64,000 nucleotides of DNA from assembly GCF_029962835.1 (NCBI RefSeq), contig NC_080590.1, forward strand, positions 66,928,501 to 66,992,500, written 5' to 3'. Positions 49,829-60,868 of the stretch are shown in pieces. Each line of letters starts with the position of its first letter. Position 1 is the stretch's first letter. The notes under the pieces were generated by a model. The model was not told the DNA's origin. It saw only the letters and a program-made list of their open reading frames with translations, and did no database searches. The position numbers and the translations under genes are program-made. Origin of the DNA: Magnolia sinica. Its lineage: Eukaryota > Streptophyta > Magnoliopsida > Magnoliales > Magnoliaceae.

Positions 49829-50134
49829 TAGGGCTGCAACTTGGATTCAACCTGAGTTTGGGTCAGGTCGTCAAGGTCCTCGTGTTGGGTTGGTTTTGTG
49901 TTGAAAAACGCCAACCCTATTTGAATTCTGGTTGGATTCAGGTTGAGCAAATTTGGTCAGTTTCGGAATAATCACATCTACTTGGATCAGGTTGCGTTGG
50001 GTCAGGTTGAGCATAGAGGACTTTGGGTTGTGCACCTCGTGTTGGATTTTGGGTAGAGTCTGGTTGTGGGTTGGGTCCTCTTGAGGTCAGGTTGGGCTCA
50101 GGTTTACCCTCAATCCTCCCAAGCTGTACCTCTA
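49829..50134. mobile_element. hAT-type MITE, older copy (306 bp)
   Basis: It starts TAGGGCTGCAACTTGG and ends GCTGTACCTCTA. The flanking octamers GCCTGTAC and GCCTGCAT match at 6 of 8 positions, differing by transitions. The interior is rich in CAGGTTGGGT-type words. It is a sister of the next element. Confidence 0.78.
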
Positions 50135-50318
50135 GCCTGCATATGCTGCAACTGGCGCTGATGTTTTATACCATGGATTAATGAAAGCATCCCACTCGAA
50201 ATCTCCAACATGAACTCCAGAAAGTCCTACCTTTTTTTTTGGACAAACCTTTTCTTGATTTCTCAATTAGGATGAATGCAATTATGAACAAATATGAATA
50301 CATCAGTCTGGTGGCTTC

Positions 50319-50644
50319 TAGGGCTGCAACTCGGGTTCATGTCAACTCAAACCTGATTGACACAATTGAGTCTGGGTTGAAAAATGCCAACCTGATTTGA
50401 ATTTGGGTTGGCTTCAGGTTGAGTAAATTCAGGAGGGGTGAGGCTGGGTTGGGAATAATCACATGTATTTGGGTAGGGTTAGTTTGAGTATAGAAGACTT
50501 CGGGTTGGGCACCTCATGTTGGAATTTGGGTCAGGTCAGGTTGCAGGTTCGGTCCTCTTAAGGTTGGGTAGGCTCGGGTTGACCTGTTGGGTTGGGCTTG
50601 GGTTGACCCTCAACTTGACCCAACCCGCCAGAGTTGCACCCCTA
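50319..50644. mobile_element. hAT-type MITE, younger copy (326 bp)
   Basis: The ends TAGGGCTGCAACTCGGG and CCAGAGTTGCACCCCTA are inverted repeats, with a perfect 8-bp target duplication GTGGCTTC (50311-50318 and 50645-50652), the hallmark of hAT elements. The interior repeats GGGTTGGGTCAGG words. It has no transposase. Confidence 0.93.
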
Positions 50645-51510
50645 GTGGCTTCCACTTCACTCTCCTTTATCATTGAAAATCAGGATTCCGAATTCCTTTA
50701 TCTCCTTCCTTTTCAGTCTAAGGAATAAGATAGAAAAAAAAAGAAGAAATCACTTCTAGATGATGCATAGCAAATTTGTGAATGAAAGTCACTTTGGAAT
50801 GCCTCCATGTAATCGCAATAGTTTACAAAAGGAAAACAAAGATCTGTTGAATGAGATTTCAACTGTTTCTAGGGCATCTCACCACTAGAAAGGATAGAAC
50901 TAGGGCATCACAACACTAGAAAGGATAGAACTAGGGCATCCCACCACTAGTTTATGAAGCATCACTCACCACAGCACTTGTCTATTTATGTTGAGAGATA
51001 ACACCACAATACTTAATTCATCACCAACTTTTGGAAAACGAAAGATTTTTTTAATCACCAAAATAACCACGACTGGAGTCATGGGCATGACCTTATACAT
51101 ATAGGTCTTCGTAAAACTCTTTCCTTTTTTAACCATGACTCTTGTGGTTTTAGCTTTATGAAAGAGATTCCTATTGAAAATAAGGAAACTTAACTTGAAT
51201 AGAATAGGGGACTAACCTTTTGTAACTAGGCTAATCTGTGCATATGTATGGATGAGAAATGCAAGTCTATAATCCAACTGGAGTGCCAGCAAGGCCCCCT
51301 AATCTGATCGGATCGCTTGTGGGACCTACACCTTTGATCAGAGATGCCATGGTGAGGCAGGCTGGTTGTATTGAAGACATCTTTGTTGATGAATGGTTAT
51401 CCATTCTCTAATTAGAATGAATCTTTGCCTGCATCAACAACATTGCCCAACTAATATTTAAGGAATCTTCGCCTCACCTAACAATCCAAGACCTCAACCA
51501 ATTGGACGAG

Positions 51511-51840
51511 GAAGTGACATTGTTTGTTGCTTGCTGTATTTTGGGTGGTTTGGGCGGAGAGAAATAACCGAATCTTCAGGAATCTTAGTATGTCTTCTGC
51601 AACGGTTGCTCCAAAGTGTTGATTCTTTTCAGGGATTGAGTGCCGTAATTGGGTTGGCTGCCAGGGTTGAGTCTGGGGTGTAGCCTTTGTTTCTGCCCCT
51701 CTTCTCTACTAGTTCTGTTAGTTTGCTTCCTCTTTTCTTTTTCTCTCCCCTTTCTTTTGCTTGTTTGTTTTTGCTGGGGGGATTTTTCTGTAGCCCCCTT
51801 TTAATTAAGTCTCTTATCTTTCAAAAAAAAAAAAAAAAAA
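51511..51840 (+). mobile_element. 5'-truncated LINE with 13-bp target duplication
   Basis: The insert is bounded by CCAATTGGACGAG (51498-51510) and CCAATTGGACAAG (51841-51853), one mismatch. It encodes LLLAVFWVVWAERNNRIF, the last conserved word of plant L1 ORF2, and then stops. A 3' UTR follows, then a poly-A tail of 18 (51823-51840). It was truncated during reverse transcription, as LINEs often are. Confidence 0.92.
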
Positions 51841-52256
51841 CCAATTGGACAAGATCATTTACTCTTTTGCAAACCTAACAACTCTCTTTAATGCCTAATG
51901 ATGGATTGGAATGGAGAAGTTTCAAATCACCCCAATGATCTCTAAAAAGTACCTCATTGATCTTTAAGTGAGCCTAATCTCTCTAAAAAAAATAGAAATC
52001 TTTAAGTGAGCCTAACCTAGGAGGTTTTGCCATCCGTCTTATATATTTCTTCCTTATTGTGAGCAATGTCTCACTCATGGAAAGAGTTTACATATGTACA
52101 CAGAGTCATTAACAAAGAGTTGTTGTTTGTAATTGTTTGGGTATTGGGAAAGTCGTACATGCGTTGATAAGATTGTTGGGGTATTACGTATCTCCTTGTT
52201 GGTATTTAAATTTCAACGGTTAATACAAAATTATAAATACTCGATACATGGCATGA

Positions 52257-52967
52257 TGATGCAGGACAACTAACCACTTGCTCTAAAAGCTTGAACTGAT
52301 AGAGTATGGCGAGTCCATCCCTTTATCTCATAGCCCAAGCCCCACTTCACATGGGTTAGGCCCTCGGCCGACCTCCCCCTGCCGACCTCCCCCTCGTGAC
52401 CCCCACTTCACATGGGTCTCGCCTCACACGAGCCCCCCGCCTCACACGGGCCAAAAGCTTGAATTGATAGAGTGTGGTGAATCAATCCCTTCATCTCATA
52501 GCCCAGGTCAAGCCCTTGTCCGAACCCCCCTCGTGGGCCCCAATTCACATGGGTCTCGCCTCACACAAACCACGCACCTCACACGAGCCGTCCATCCCGA
52601 GTGTGCCCCCGCTTCACACAGGCCACCTCACTTGAGCTCGATATGAAAATGCCCCTGCATTAATCACCCTTGGTGAGGAGTCTCGAACATGAGACCTCTT
52701 GCTCTGATACCACTTTCGATGCAGGACAACTAACCACTTTCTCTAAAAGCTTGAACCAATAGAGCGTGACGAATCGATCCCTTTATCTCATAGCCTAAGT
52801 CAGGCCCTTGGTTGAACCCCCTCATGGGCCCTACTTCACATGTGCCCACTTCACATGGGTCTCTCCCCAATGAGCCACCCGCCTCACACAGATTGCCCGC
52901 CCCAAGTGTGCCCCCGTTTCACACAGGCCACCCCACTCGAGCCTGGTGTGAAAATGCCCTTGCATTA
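52257..52967 (-). mobile_element. Complete TRIM/SMART-type miniature LTR retrotransposon (711 bp)
   Basis: Left LTR 52257-52662 (406 bp), internal part 52663-52716 (54 bp), right LTR 52717-52967 (251 bp). A perfect 5-bp duplication CATGA flanks it (52252-52256 and 52968-52972). On the minus strand the internal part starts with GTGGTATCAGAGC (52701-52712), a tRNA-Met primer site directly beside the LTR. The left LTR is longer because its first part, from AAAAGCTTGAA, is repeated at 52452. There are no coding regions. It must rely on enzymes of other elements. A solo LTR of the family is at 14264-14520. Confidence 0.9.
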
Positions 52968-53726
52968 CATGAGTGAAATAGTTTGCTTCAAAAATTAGTA
53001 AGCGTATTGGCCATATTTGTATCGATACACGCTACTTATCACCCTGCAAACGATATGCCTACTAGAAGTTGTCTTTTTTTTTTTTTTTTTCCCCACCTTT
53101 TCCTCACAATTTTTTGGGTGCATTTTCTTCATTTTAAGTAAGGCTAAGAACTCATTTTCGACTATATCTAGGCCTATTTGGGAGATTAAAATACAAGATT
53201 TGTATGTGACTCAATAAAGTGGAGTGGAAAGTAGCTCATTTGATATTCATGTTTATGGTAATTGATAATATAGACTTGACAGCCTCTTGATTTGGGTCCA
53301 CTTCCTATTGCGACTAGACTAATCTAGGTTACTGAGGCTTTTTTATAGCATTTGAAGGAAATGCATGAGGAAGTTGGGCTGGAGATAACCCTTAATAATA
53401 GAAATGACAAAGGGCATGCAAATGTTTGGTGGAGCTTCCAACAACTTCAATAATGAGGTGAGGTAATGGTGTGCCTTGAACCTGAGAGATTCTTAGCAAG
53501 AACGTATAACAAGCTCAACTCCTGAAAGGTGGGTTCTTATCTTGTTATGAAGAAGCTAGGTGATAGTGCATGCTTGAGCTTTAATCCGAAAATGAAGATC
53601 AACCCTATTTTTAATGTGGAAGACCTTACAGTTTATCTCGAACATGGAGATGAGAGCACAAAAAAGCAAGCTATCCAAATCCCCAAAGTACTGTGTTAAT
53701 TTATTGAAATGTGATGGGTGATCAAA

Positions 53727-54439
53727 TAGTGTCCACATGTCAAGGAGGGTAGAGGAGGTCGCCCGAGATTAGACAACACGTGGGTTTCAGCTAACGATTT
53801 CAAGTGCACACTCAAGCTCTATAAGGAGTAGATGGCCATTAACTCAATGGAACCGAGTCCTTTCAAGTTGAGGGGAATTAATGTAGTCGCATCCCATCCC
53901 ACACGTGCATGCTCCAACTTGTGTGCAAGAAGGGGCCCAGATGGGTACCTTGTTGATCATACCTAGCAGCCTACTGAAGGAGTAGTTTCCTTTTTATTGT
54001 TTGACTATGCTAGGAAAATACATTGTTAGGGTTATTTTGATAGGTCTTATTTTGTAAATCTAGATTATGCTAGAGATTTTTTCCAGCACGGATTTCATAT
54101 TTTTGAAACTCTATATCATGCTAGAGATTTTTTCAAGAACGGAAACCTTGTATGCCTCTCTTTATAAATAAGGCATAGACCATATGTAATAGGACAAATC
54201 GATACTATTTTTCTTTGAGCCGAAAATAAAATAAAATCTTTATTTCTTTATGTTAGTAGTATTGGGGAGTTGTATGATCTTTAGTGCAAGGTTCGAGGGC
54301 TATTGAACCTGCTCATGGTCTTTGCTTCTTCTTTCTACTCGCACCTTGTGGAACTTCCCACAGTTTTATGTGATTTTAACCTTCAATTTGGTGCGTAGAA
54401 CTTCATCTTGTAATTCGGATCTTTCTTGATCTAGTTGCA
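53727..54439 (+). repeat. 5' LTR of element 4
   Basis: It matches 61676-62333 along its whole length in the same orientation (for example TACTGAAGGAGYAGTYTCCT, then AAGGCAYARACCATRYGTAATAGGACA). A TATA box TTTATAAATAAGG is at 54171-54183. It ends at GATCTAGTTGCA, followed by a degenerate tRNA-Met primer site TGATATTAGAGC (54446-54457) with two C-to-T/G-to-A changes. Confidence 0.78.
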
Positions 54440-54756
54440 TAATTTTGATATTAGAGCAAGTTCTGCTCCTGAGAGAGTCTCTCCCTCCCTCTTCTTTGCC
54501 AAAATCTGTCTTAAACTCCCTCTATCAGCCAACCCAAACCTCGCATCCAAAGTCCATTAACCCCTTACTTAAACCTGTACTTCCAGCTCAAAACAGCCCA
54601 TAAGGTTGCATTTAAACAAGTTCCAAGGCAATCCATAGTGCTATTCAAAACCAAATCTGGCCCCCAACAGCCCCATAACTTATCTATTCTCAACCGTAAT
54701 CCAACCCAGAAAGGTTGACCCTAGATAGTCCATGCCCTGTCTAATTCTAGGTCTCA

Positions 54757-54874
54757 ATTTTTATTTTTTTATTTTTTGAAGAACAACACGATTTTATTGG
54801 AGAACAAATACTATACAAGAAGATGATATGGCATCATGTAAGATACAATGCTGAATGAGCCCCCCAACAAGAAA
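54757..54874 (-). mobile_element. LINE 3' end
   Basis: Begins on the plus strand with a T-rich run (TTTTTATTTTTTTATTTTTT) followed by GAAGAACAACACGATTTTAT. This is the reverse complement of a LINE 3' UTR with tail. It runs up to the insertion site of element 3. It may be the end of the LINE whose coding part lies at 59985-60868. Confidence 0.6.
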
Positions 54875-54879
54875 GGCTG

Positions 54880-56068
54880 TGATGCAGGACATGAAAATTA
54901 AATATGCTATGCAAGATTTCAGGCTTTAGATCAAACTAATTTTAAAACAATCACAAAAAATTCCACATCCTACATAGAAGTCAAGCATTCAACAAGGGGA
55001 ATCTATGCGGGTCCAACCCTACACATGTTAGAGCTGGATCAATTAAAAATTATAGACTAAACAATGCTCGAAGGAGAGTAAATTCATCCACACATGCAAA
55101 TGATTACGTCCTAATCCAAGGGATTCACATGTTTCAAATTGGGAAAACCTAGGGTTTGCAAAAGTGGAATAGGACTTGGGATTTAGAATTATATAGGTTT
55201 AGGTTAGGGAAATAAGGCGAGAGATGAGTGAAATAAAAAAGAGAAACAAACCCAAGATGATCCACACATGTGGACAGCGGCCCGAGCCGACGCACATGCG
55301 TGGGATCCTGCCCACACGTGTGTGGGGCCATGAATCTGAAATCAGTCAGCTAGGTGTTGGTCGGCCAGGGGAGGTCCACCTTCATGCTACGTTTCACGCC
55401 GATTGGATGTCTGGTTTGTGCACGGTGTTCCATCGAAGTTTCAGCCCTCCTGTAGGGCCAGATTCTGGAAATCTGTTGTAGGGGAAAGATTAGTTGCAAA
55501 CGTGGGTGGATTTGATGAGGGGATGACTGTAGGAGATGAGGAATATGGATGGTAGGAGATGTGGACGATTTGGGATGGATGTGGTTTTGCACCACGGTAG
55601 TTAGCCCTTCGAAGAAGGGAGGGTTTTGCGCCCAATTAGGCTTCACAACTTAGAGAGGAGCAGGAAAATGCAGAAATTTTATTCAATTTTCAATGAAAGA
55701 AAAGACTACAAGGGGTGCCTATTTATAATAAAATCCTATACTCCAAAACTCGCGCCATGTGCGCACCCTATTACTTGGAGACGAAGTAATTAAAAATAAC
55801 AACTAATCAAAGCAATCTAAATCGTCCATGATATTCCTAATAACAATAATAAGCAAAACCCAAAGTACTAGATCATCTCGAATAGTGGGCCACGATCATG
55901 AGATCCCATGGTAGGATTCACATGACGATCGAGTCCACCCCAAGGAACCAAAACAGTCCCCTAGCTAGGGGGTCCCCCTTGGACGTCGACATCGATCTAG
56001 ATCGATGGTGGGGCCCTCCTTAAGTACGTGCATAGGGGGGCGCGCGTGTGCGCGAGATGTCCCCATCA
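54880..56068 (-). repeat. 3' LTR of element 3 (1189 bp)
   Basis: It is near-identical to the right LTR apart from the hAT insertion. A TATA box reads TTATAAATAGGC on the minus strand (55718-55729). Confidence 0.93.
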
Positions 56069-56166
56069 ATTCTCCCCGGCTGCGAAGGTTTCGCCATTGG
56101 CGAAACAAAACTCCTGAATTGCTTCGAGATGTTAGGATCAAGTCTCTGAAGCTCCTCCTCAGTGAG

Positions 56167-57467
56167 TCACGTACTGTTTGAAGCTGGGCGTGACTTCCAC
56201 TTGACCAAGAACTTTTGAAATCCGCCGTCCGATGTCGATACTATCTGATTGTCCAAAATATTCTCTATCTCTTCTCTGGGTGTGAGAAGGGTAGGTATGG
56301 GAGGTAGAGGCTGAGAAGATGGGTCGGGAGGGGTCCATAGATCAAGGGAAAGGTCTGAGGAATTAGGATGGTTAGGTGAAAGGCCGGACAATGTGTCAGT
56401 GGTCCCCTGAAATGCAATCAGATCCTCCATATTGAATGTGGAACTAATTCCCATGGAAGGTGGAAGATCTACCACATACGCATTAAGACTGTTTCGTTTT
56501 ATAATTTTGAATGGTCCAGCGCTACACGCGTGTAATTTACGAATAACTCCCTGACGGTACCGCTCTGGCCTGATGCGGACCATCACAGAGTCCCCTACAT
56601 TGAATTCCTTGAATCGTTTATGATGGTCTCCAGAAATTTTGTAATGTTCATTACTAGTTGTAATCTTTCGCCTGATTTTTTGATGCAATGAGTGAATGTG
56701 ATGCGCAAAAGACTCTGCAGACTCTGATGGCCTATGAGACAGTGACATAGGGACAAGATCAATAGGTTTCCTAGGTTTATAACCAGTAACGACTTCAAAA
56801 GGACTTAGACCTGTGGACCTATCGATATAACTATTAAACGCAAACTCGGTTATAGGTAGTACGGTGTCCCACATCTTGGTGTGCTGTATATCCCTCATAG
56901 GGGGAAACTCATTCAGTAGATCATTAGGAAAGACATCATGAAACTCATCCACTATCGGAATGGCCTCAGTGGGTAACTCTACACTAGCCTCTAGTGCACT
57001 CTCTCTAGCCACAAGGCCGTACATGTCATACAACTCAAAATAATAGTCCATGTCTGCCAACTAATCTAGAAAGCTTTTGGGTCTAAGTGACCATCAAACT
57101 TGGGAGCATTTACTCTAACTCCTTTGAGAAGTTGCGCATCGGGGTCATAGTGGTCTTGATGTCCCTCATGGGGTGGGTGCAGGGGTGTGTGCCCATGACC
57201 GATTCCTGGGCCACCTCCATTCCTTGGTCTATCCTCCTGACTACCTGCCTGAGATTGGACATCTTCCCCAATGGTGGGGTTTGCCCTGGCGGAGGTCTCT
57301 AGTTGGGTTATGCGCACATCAAGCTGTTCAAAACGTTGGTCAATACATTGTTCTAAGCGCTTACCCAAAGAATCAAACTGCTGGGTCATTTTGTTCATTG
57401 GCTCTTGCAATTGCTCCATGTTTAGTGTAGGGTGCAAGCCAAAACCATGACCCGTACGTGTGGGCAT
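56167..57467 (-). pseudogene. Gag-pol remnant of element 3, two internal deletions
   Basis: The gag N-terminus starts MPTRTGHGFGLHP (57467), with coiled-coil-like words FDSLGKRLEQCIDQRFEQLD, and reaches FDGHLDPKAF near 57066. There, loss of one base and a G-to-A change give stops. The next frame (57060-56167, 297 codons) continues gag as MADMDYYFELYDM, then jumps to the segment between protease and RT (VDEFHDVFPNDLLNEFPPMR). It then jumps to the integrase C-terminus (WDTVLPITEFAFNSYIDRST, GLSPFEVVTGYKP, GPFKIIKRNSLNAYVVDLP) and ends in a partial chromodomain (ILDNQIV, FLVKWKSRP). Protease, RT, RNase H and integrase core are gone. Both junctions keep the reading frame. Confidence 0.9.
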
Positions 57468-57778
57468 ACAACTACTAACTCAACTTAGAGACCCTCTACA
57501 CAACTATATGCGTCTAAATGAGACTAAATGATCCTATAGGACTCTATATGAGGGAAACTACGCAACGCTCCTAAAATTCCAGCAACATAACTGTCCAAAC
57601 AGTTTGTTAACAGAAAATTCAACAATGAAAATTTGGGAATTTTTGATAGTAGAAAATTCAGCAGTCTATGTTGTGAATGAGGGGTCCTAAACAACCCTAT
57701 ATGATGAAATTTAATGCAAAATAAACGTGAGTAGACTAAACCCCAAACATGCAATGCATTCCCCTATAAGAACCCTAA

Positions 57779-57790
57779 GCTCTTATACCA
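57779..57790 (-). other. Primer-binding site of element 3
   Basis: The minus strand reads TGGTATAAGAGC, one base away from the tRNA-Met site TGGTATCAGAGC, four bases inside the right LTR. Confidence 0.85.
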
Positions 57791-58936
57791 AATTTGATGC
57801 AGGACATGAAAATGAAATATGATATGAAAGATTTCAGGCTTTAGATCACACTAATTTTAAAACAATCACAAAAAATTCCACATTCCACATAAAAGTTAAG
57901 CATTCAACAAGGGGAATCTATGCGGGTCCAAGCCTACACATGTTAGGGTTGGATCAATTAAAAATTATAAACTAAACAATGCTCAAAGGAGAGTAAATTC
58001 ATCCACACATGCAAAGGATTACTTCCTAATCTAAGGGATTCACATGTTTCAAATCGGGAAAACCTAGGGTTTACAAAAGTGGAATAGGACTTGGGATTTA
58101 AGATTATTTAGGATTAGGGTTAGGGAAATAAAGCGAGAGAGGAGTGAAATAGAAGAGAGAAACGAACCCAAGATGATCCACATGTGTGGACAGCGGCCCA
58201 GGCCTGACGCACGTGCGTGGGATCCTGCCCGCATGTGTGTGGGGCCCACGAATCTGAAAGCAGCCAGCTAGGTGCTGGTCGGCCAGGGGAGGTCCACCTT
58301 TGTGCCAAGTTTTATGCCGATCGAATGTCTGGTTTGTGCACGGTGCTCTGCCGAAGTTCCAGCCTTCCTGTATGGCTAGATTCTGGAAATCTGCTATAGG
58401 GGAAATATTAGCTGTAAACGTGGGTGGGTTTGATGAGGGGATGGCTGTAGGAGATAAAGAACATGGATGGTAGGAGATGGGGGTGATTTGAGATGGATGT
58501 GGCTTCGCACCACGGTAGTTAGTCCTTCAAAGAAGGGAGAGCAATTAGGCTTCACAACTCAGAGAGGAGCAGAAAAATGCAGAAATTTTATTCAATCTTC
58601 AAAGAGAAAAAAGACTACAAGGGGTGCCTATTTATAATAAAATCGTATACCCCAAAACTCGCGCCATGTGCGTACCCTATTACTTGGAGATGAAGTAATA
58701 AAAAAATAACAACTAATTAAAGCAATTTAAACTGTCCATGCTATTCCTAATAACAATAATAAGCAAAACTCATAGTACTAGATCATCTCGAATGGTGGGC
58801 CACGATCATGAGATCCCATGGTAGGATTCACATGACGATTGGGTCCACTTCAAGGAACTAAAACACAATCCCCTAGCTAGGGGGTCCCCCTTGGACGTCG
58901 TCATCGATCAAGATCGATGGTGGGGCCCTCCTCCTT

Positions 58937-59847
58937 GGGGGGGGGGGGGGGCTGCACACAGGTCGGTTCGGTCTGGTTATGGGGTGAAACCGGAACCGAA
59001 CCGTTCCTAACGGTTCTACAATTTTTGGAACTGGAACAGGACCGTTAGCACCCTAGAATCGAACCAGAACCGGACTGTGAAAAATAGTTCGGTTCGGGAT
59101 CGGTTCCACGGTTCTGGGTTACCTGCAGTTTCTTCAAGCCCTCAATTTTCACCTTCAGATCTTTGCAAGCATTATCAAGACTTTCAAACTCCTGTTTGAC
59201 CCCAACAATTACAAACCTCATCATCATAAAAACCAAACCCAGTATTACAGAGCAAAAGAGAAGCTACAAAATCAAACAGACCTTCTTCAAGTTGGACTTC
59301 TCCAACAACAACAAATCCACCTCTTTCTTCAATTCAGCATACGTCTGTAGATACCGAATCAAGAGCATTAGCCTCGTTTCATTAGATATCCAATAAACAT
59401 CCGATGCATGTGAAATTGTGGTATTCACAACGATTTATTTTCTGCCAATGTTGAAAAAGGTGGGCCATGACATGAAGATTACTGAGAGAGGAAATTGGAA
59501 GAATCCACTCACGGTGAGAGAGAGAGAGAGGGAGGGGGGGGGGGGGGGGGCAGCTGTCAGCGAGAGAGAGGGCAGGGGCAGGGCAGGGGCGGCAGCATAG
59601 TAGTCGGGCTAGAGAGATTGGATATTTAGGTTTTTTTTTTTTTTTTTTTTTTTTGTTTTAAAATAAAGGTTCGGATCGACGGTTTGGGTCACGATTCGGT
59701 TCTACAGGGCCTTAAACCGGAACTGATCTGTATCCAACCGTTCTCGAAATTTTGGAACCGGAACCGGAACCGGTGCTGTCTAGAACCGGACCGATCCAAC
59801 GGTTCCAGTCCGGTTACACGGTTCTACCGGTTCGATGTGCACCCCTA
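58937..59847. mobile_element. Non-autonomous hAT-like element carrying a captured gene fragment
   Basis: The right end reads TGTGCACCCCTA and the left end reads GGGGCTGCACACAGG after a G run, giving hAT-like inverted ends (TAGGGGTGCACA type). The first 190 bp and last 190 bp are packed with GGAACCG/CGGTTCC words, as in subterminal transposase-binding regions. The 8-bp target duplication cannot be fixed because the left end has become a homopolymer of about 14 G. The middle is not repeat-like: it holds two short exons with intron borders (59123-59344). A long G run (59525-59550 area) and a T run (about 59630-59654) are also inside. No transposase is present. Confidence 0.75.
59123..59344 (-). 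pseudogene. Captured coiled-coil gene fragment (two exons, one intron)
   Basis: On the minus strand, exon A (59344-59282, 63 bp) starts after TCTACAG and ends before GT. It encodes TYAELKKEVDLLLLEKSNLK plus one K. Exon B (59191-59123, 69 bp) starts after TCAAACAG and ends CTGCAG before GTAACC. It encodes EFESLDNACKDLKVKIEGLK and then KLQ. The intron between them is 90 bp. Both exons are whole codons in phase 0 and keep a charged heptad-like pattern across the join, so they look like two consecutive exons of a coiled-coil protein. The parent gene is not recognised. Flanking intron pieces are also included on both sides. Confidence 0.65.
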
Positions 59848-59933
59848 ATGTGTGCGAGATGTCCCCATCAGGCTGACCCTAGATAATCCATGTCCTGTCT
59901 AATTCTAGGTCTCTCGATTGATTAACTCCCCCC

Positions 59934-59964
<31 letters not shown>

Positions 59965-59984
59965 ACACACACACACCCACACAC

Positions 59985-60868
59985 ACAAAAATGATCCCCA
60001 ATAACCTTGGTGGCAATGGCCCAATCTAAGATCAACCTCTTCACTTTAACCACTACCTCATCTGTTTGGCATGACTTGTATCAATAGGTCCAATTGTTTT
60101 GCTCCCCCCAGATCATTCATAATGTAAGCAGGGATAAACATCACATGGACATCTTCCTTGAGCTAAAGAGGCTCCCGCATACAATAGAGGTGAAAGGGCA
60201 ATGAACAAAAGGTGTTTCACTGATTCCTCATCTCTATGGCATAAGGAATAGACGTTAGTAATAGAGAGCCTTCTTTTTTTAGACTATTGATTGTAAGCAG
60301 CTTTTTCTTTCCACAAACCAAACTAAAGCCAAAGCTAGACTTGCACTTCCATATGCATGAGAAATTGGATCCCTGGCTGATGGTTCCGAGTTCCCAAGTC
60401 CCAACAATAATTGAGTAGCTTAACAGAGAAGCTGCCAACACCCATTTATTTGCATTAGCTTGCAAGATGTTAACATGCTGAATGTGGTCCATGAGGCGAA
60501 TAAAATCCTTGCTCTTTTGTTAGTCAGATCAATCTTGGGGCCCAAACCACATTATCCCCCTTTGAGCTTGTGACCTGCAAGAATTTACTGTTCTCCTCAA
60601 CCGTGCGTAAACAAGCTAAGGATATTTGAGCAAAGTGTATTGTCCCCACGCCGTTTATCAAATCAAAACCTGACCCTATTGCCATCTCCAGGGACAAAAG
60701 ATCTCTCTCTTTTGAAAGCATGCTCCATATTGAGAACTGCTTTCCACAGACCAGAGGATGCTAGCTGGAAATTGAAATTGTGACATGTAATATAAAGGGC
60801 ATACTCGCCAATGCTGACTTAATCAACATAATTCTTCCCCAGGGAAAGATGCCAGCTCTTCCATCCAG
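59985..60868 (-). mobile_element. LINE ORF2 C-terminal region, decayed
   Basis: On the minus strand, in changing frames, it reads LWKAVLNMEHAFKRERSF, PGDGNRVRF, then FSCIWKCKSSFGFSLV and KKLLTINSLKKEG, then HCPFTSIV. These are the successive landmarks of the plant L1 ORF2 tail (WKxxxxxxFxxGxGxxxRFWxD; FPWKxxxPxKxxxFxW; LLTxDNLxRRG; HLFxxCxF). Multiple stops. The flanks AGGTCTCAA (54750 area) and AGGTCTCAAA (60870 area) may be its target duplication if it joins the 3' end at 54757-54874. Confidence 0.75.

Larger units (their letters stand above)
49563..53726. other. Probable intron 1 of the O-fucosyltransferase gene, first part
   Basis: It contains two hAT MITEs, a truncated LINE and a complete TRIM, listed separately. 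Between them I see no exon of the gene or of any other gene. The rest of the window to the right would also be intron if the gene is intact. Confidence 0.5.
54880..59870 (-). mobile_element. Element 3: deletion-derivative Gypsy chromovirus with complete ends
   Basis: Bounded by a perfect 5-bp duplication GGCTG (54875-54879 and 59871-59875). LTRs begin TGATGCAGGACATG and end GTCCCCATCA on the plus strand. The primer site lies inside the right LTR and a polypurine tract (CCGGGGAGAAT on the minus strand) lies beside the left one, so the element reads right to left. Only about 1.7 kb of internal sequence remain. A hAT-like element sits in the right LTR. Confidence 0.93.
57795..59870 (-). repeat. 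5' LTR of element 3, interrupted by a hAT-like element
   Basis: It matches 54880-56068 up to TGGGGCCCTCCT (58932) and resumes at about 59849 with TGTGCGAGATGTCCCCATCA. The extra 0.9 kb is the hAT-like element. The two LTRs differ by scattered substitutions, so the insertion is not recent. Confidence 0.9.
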
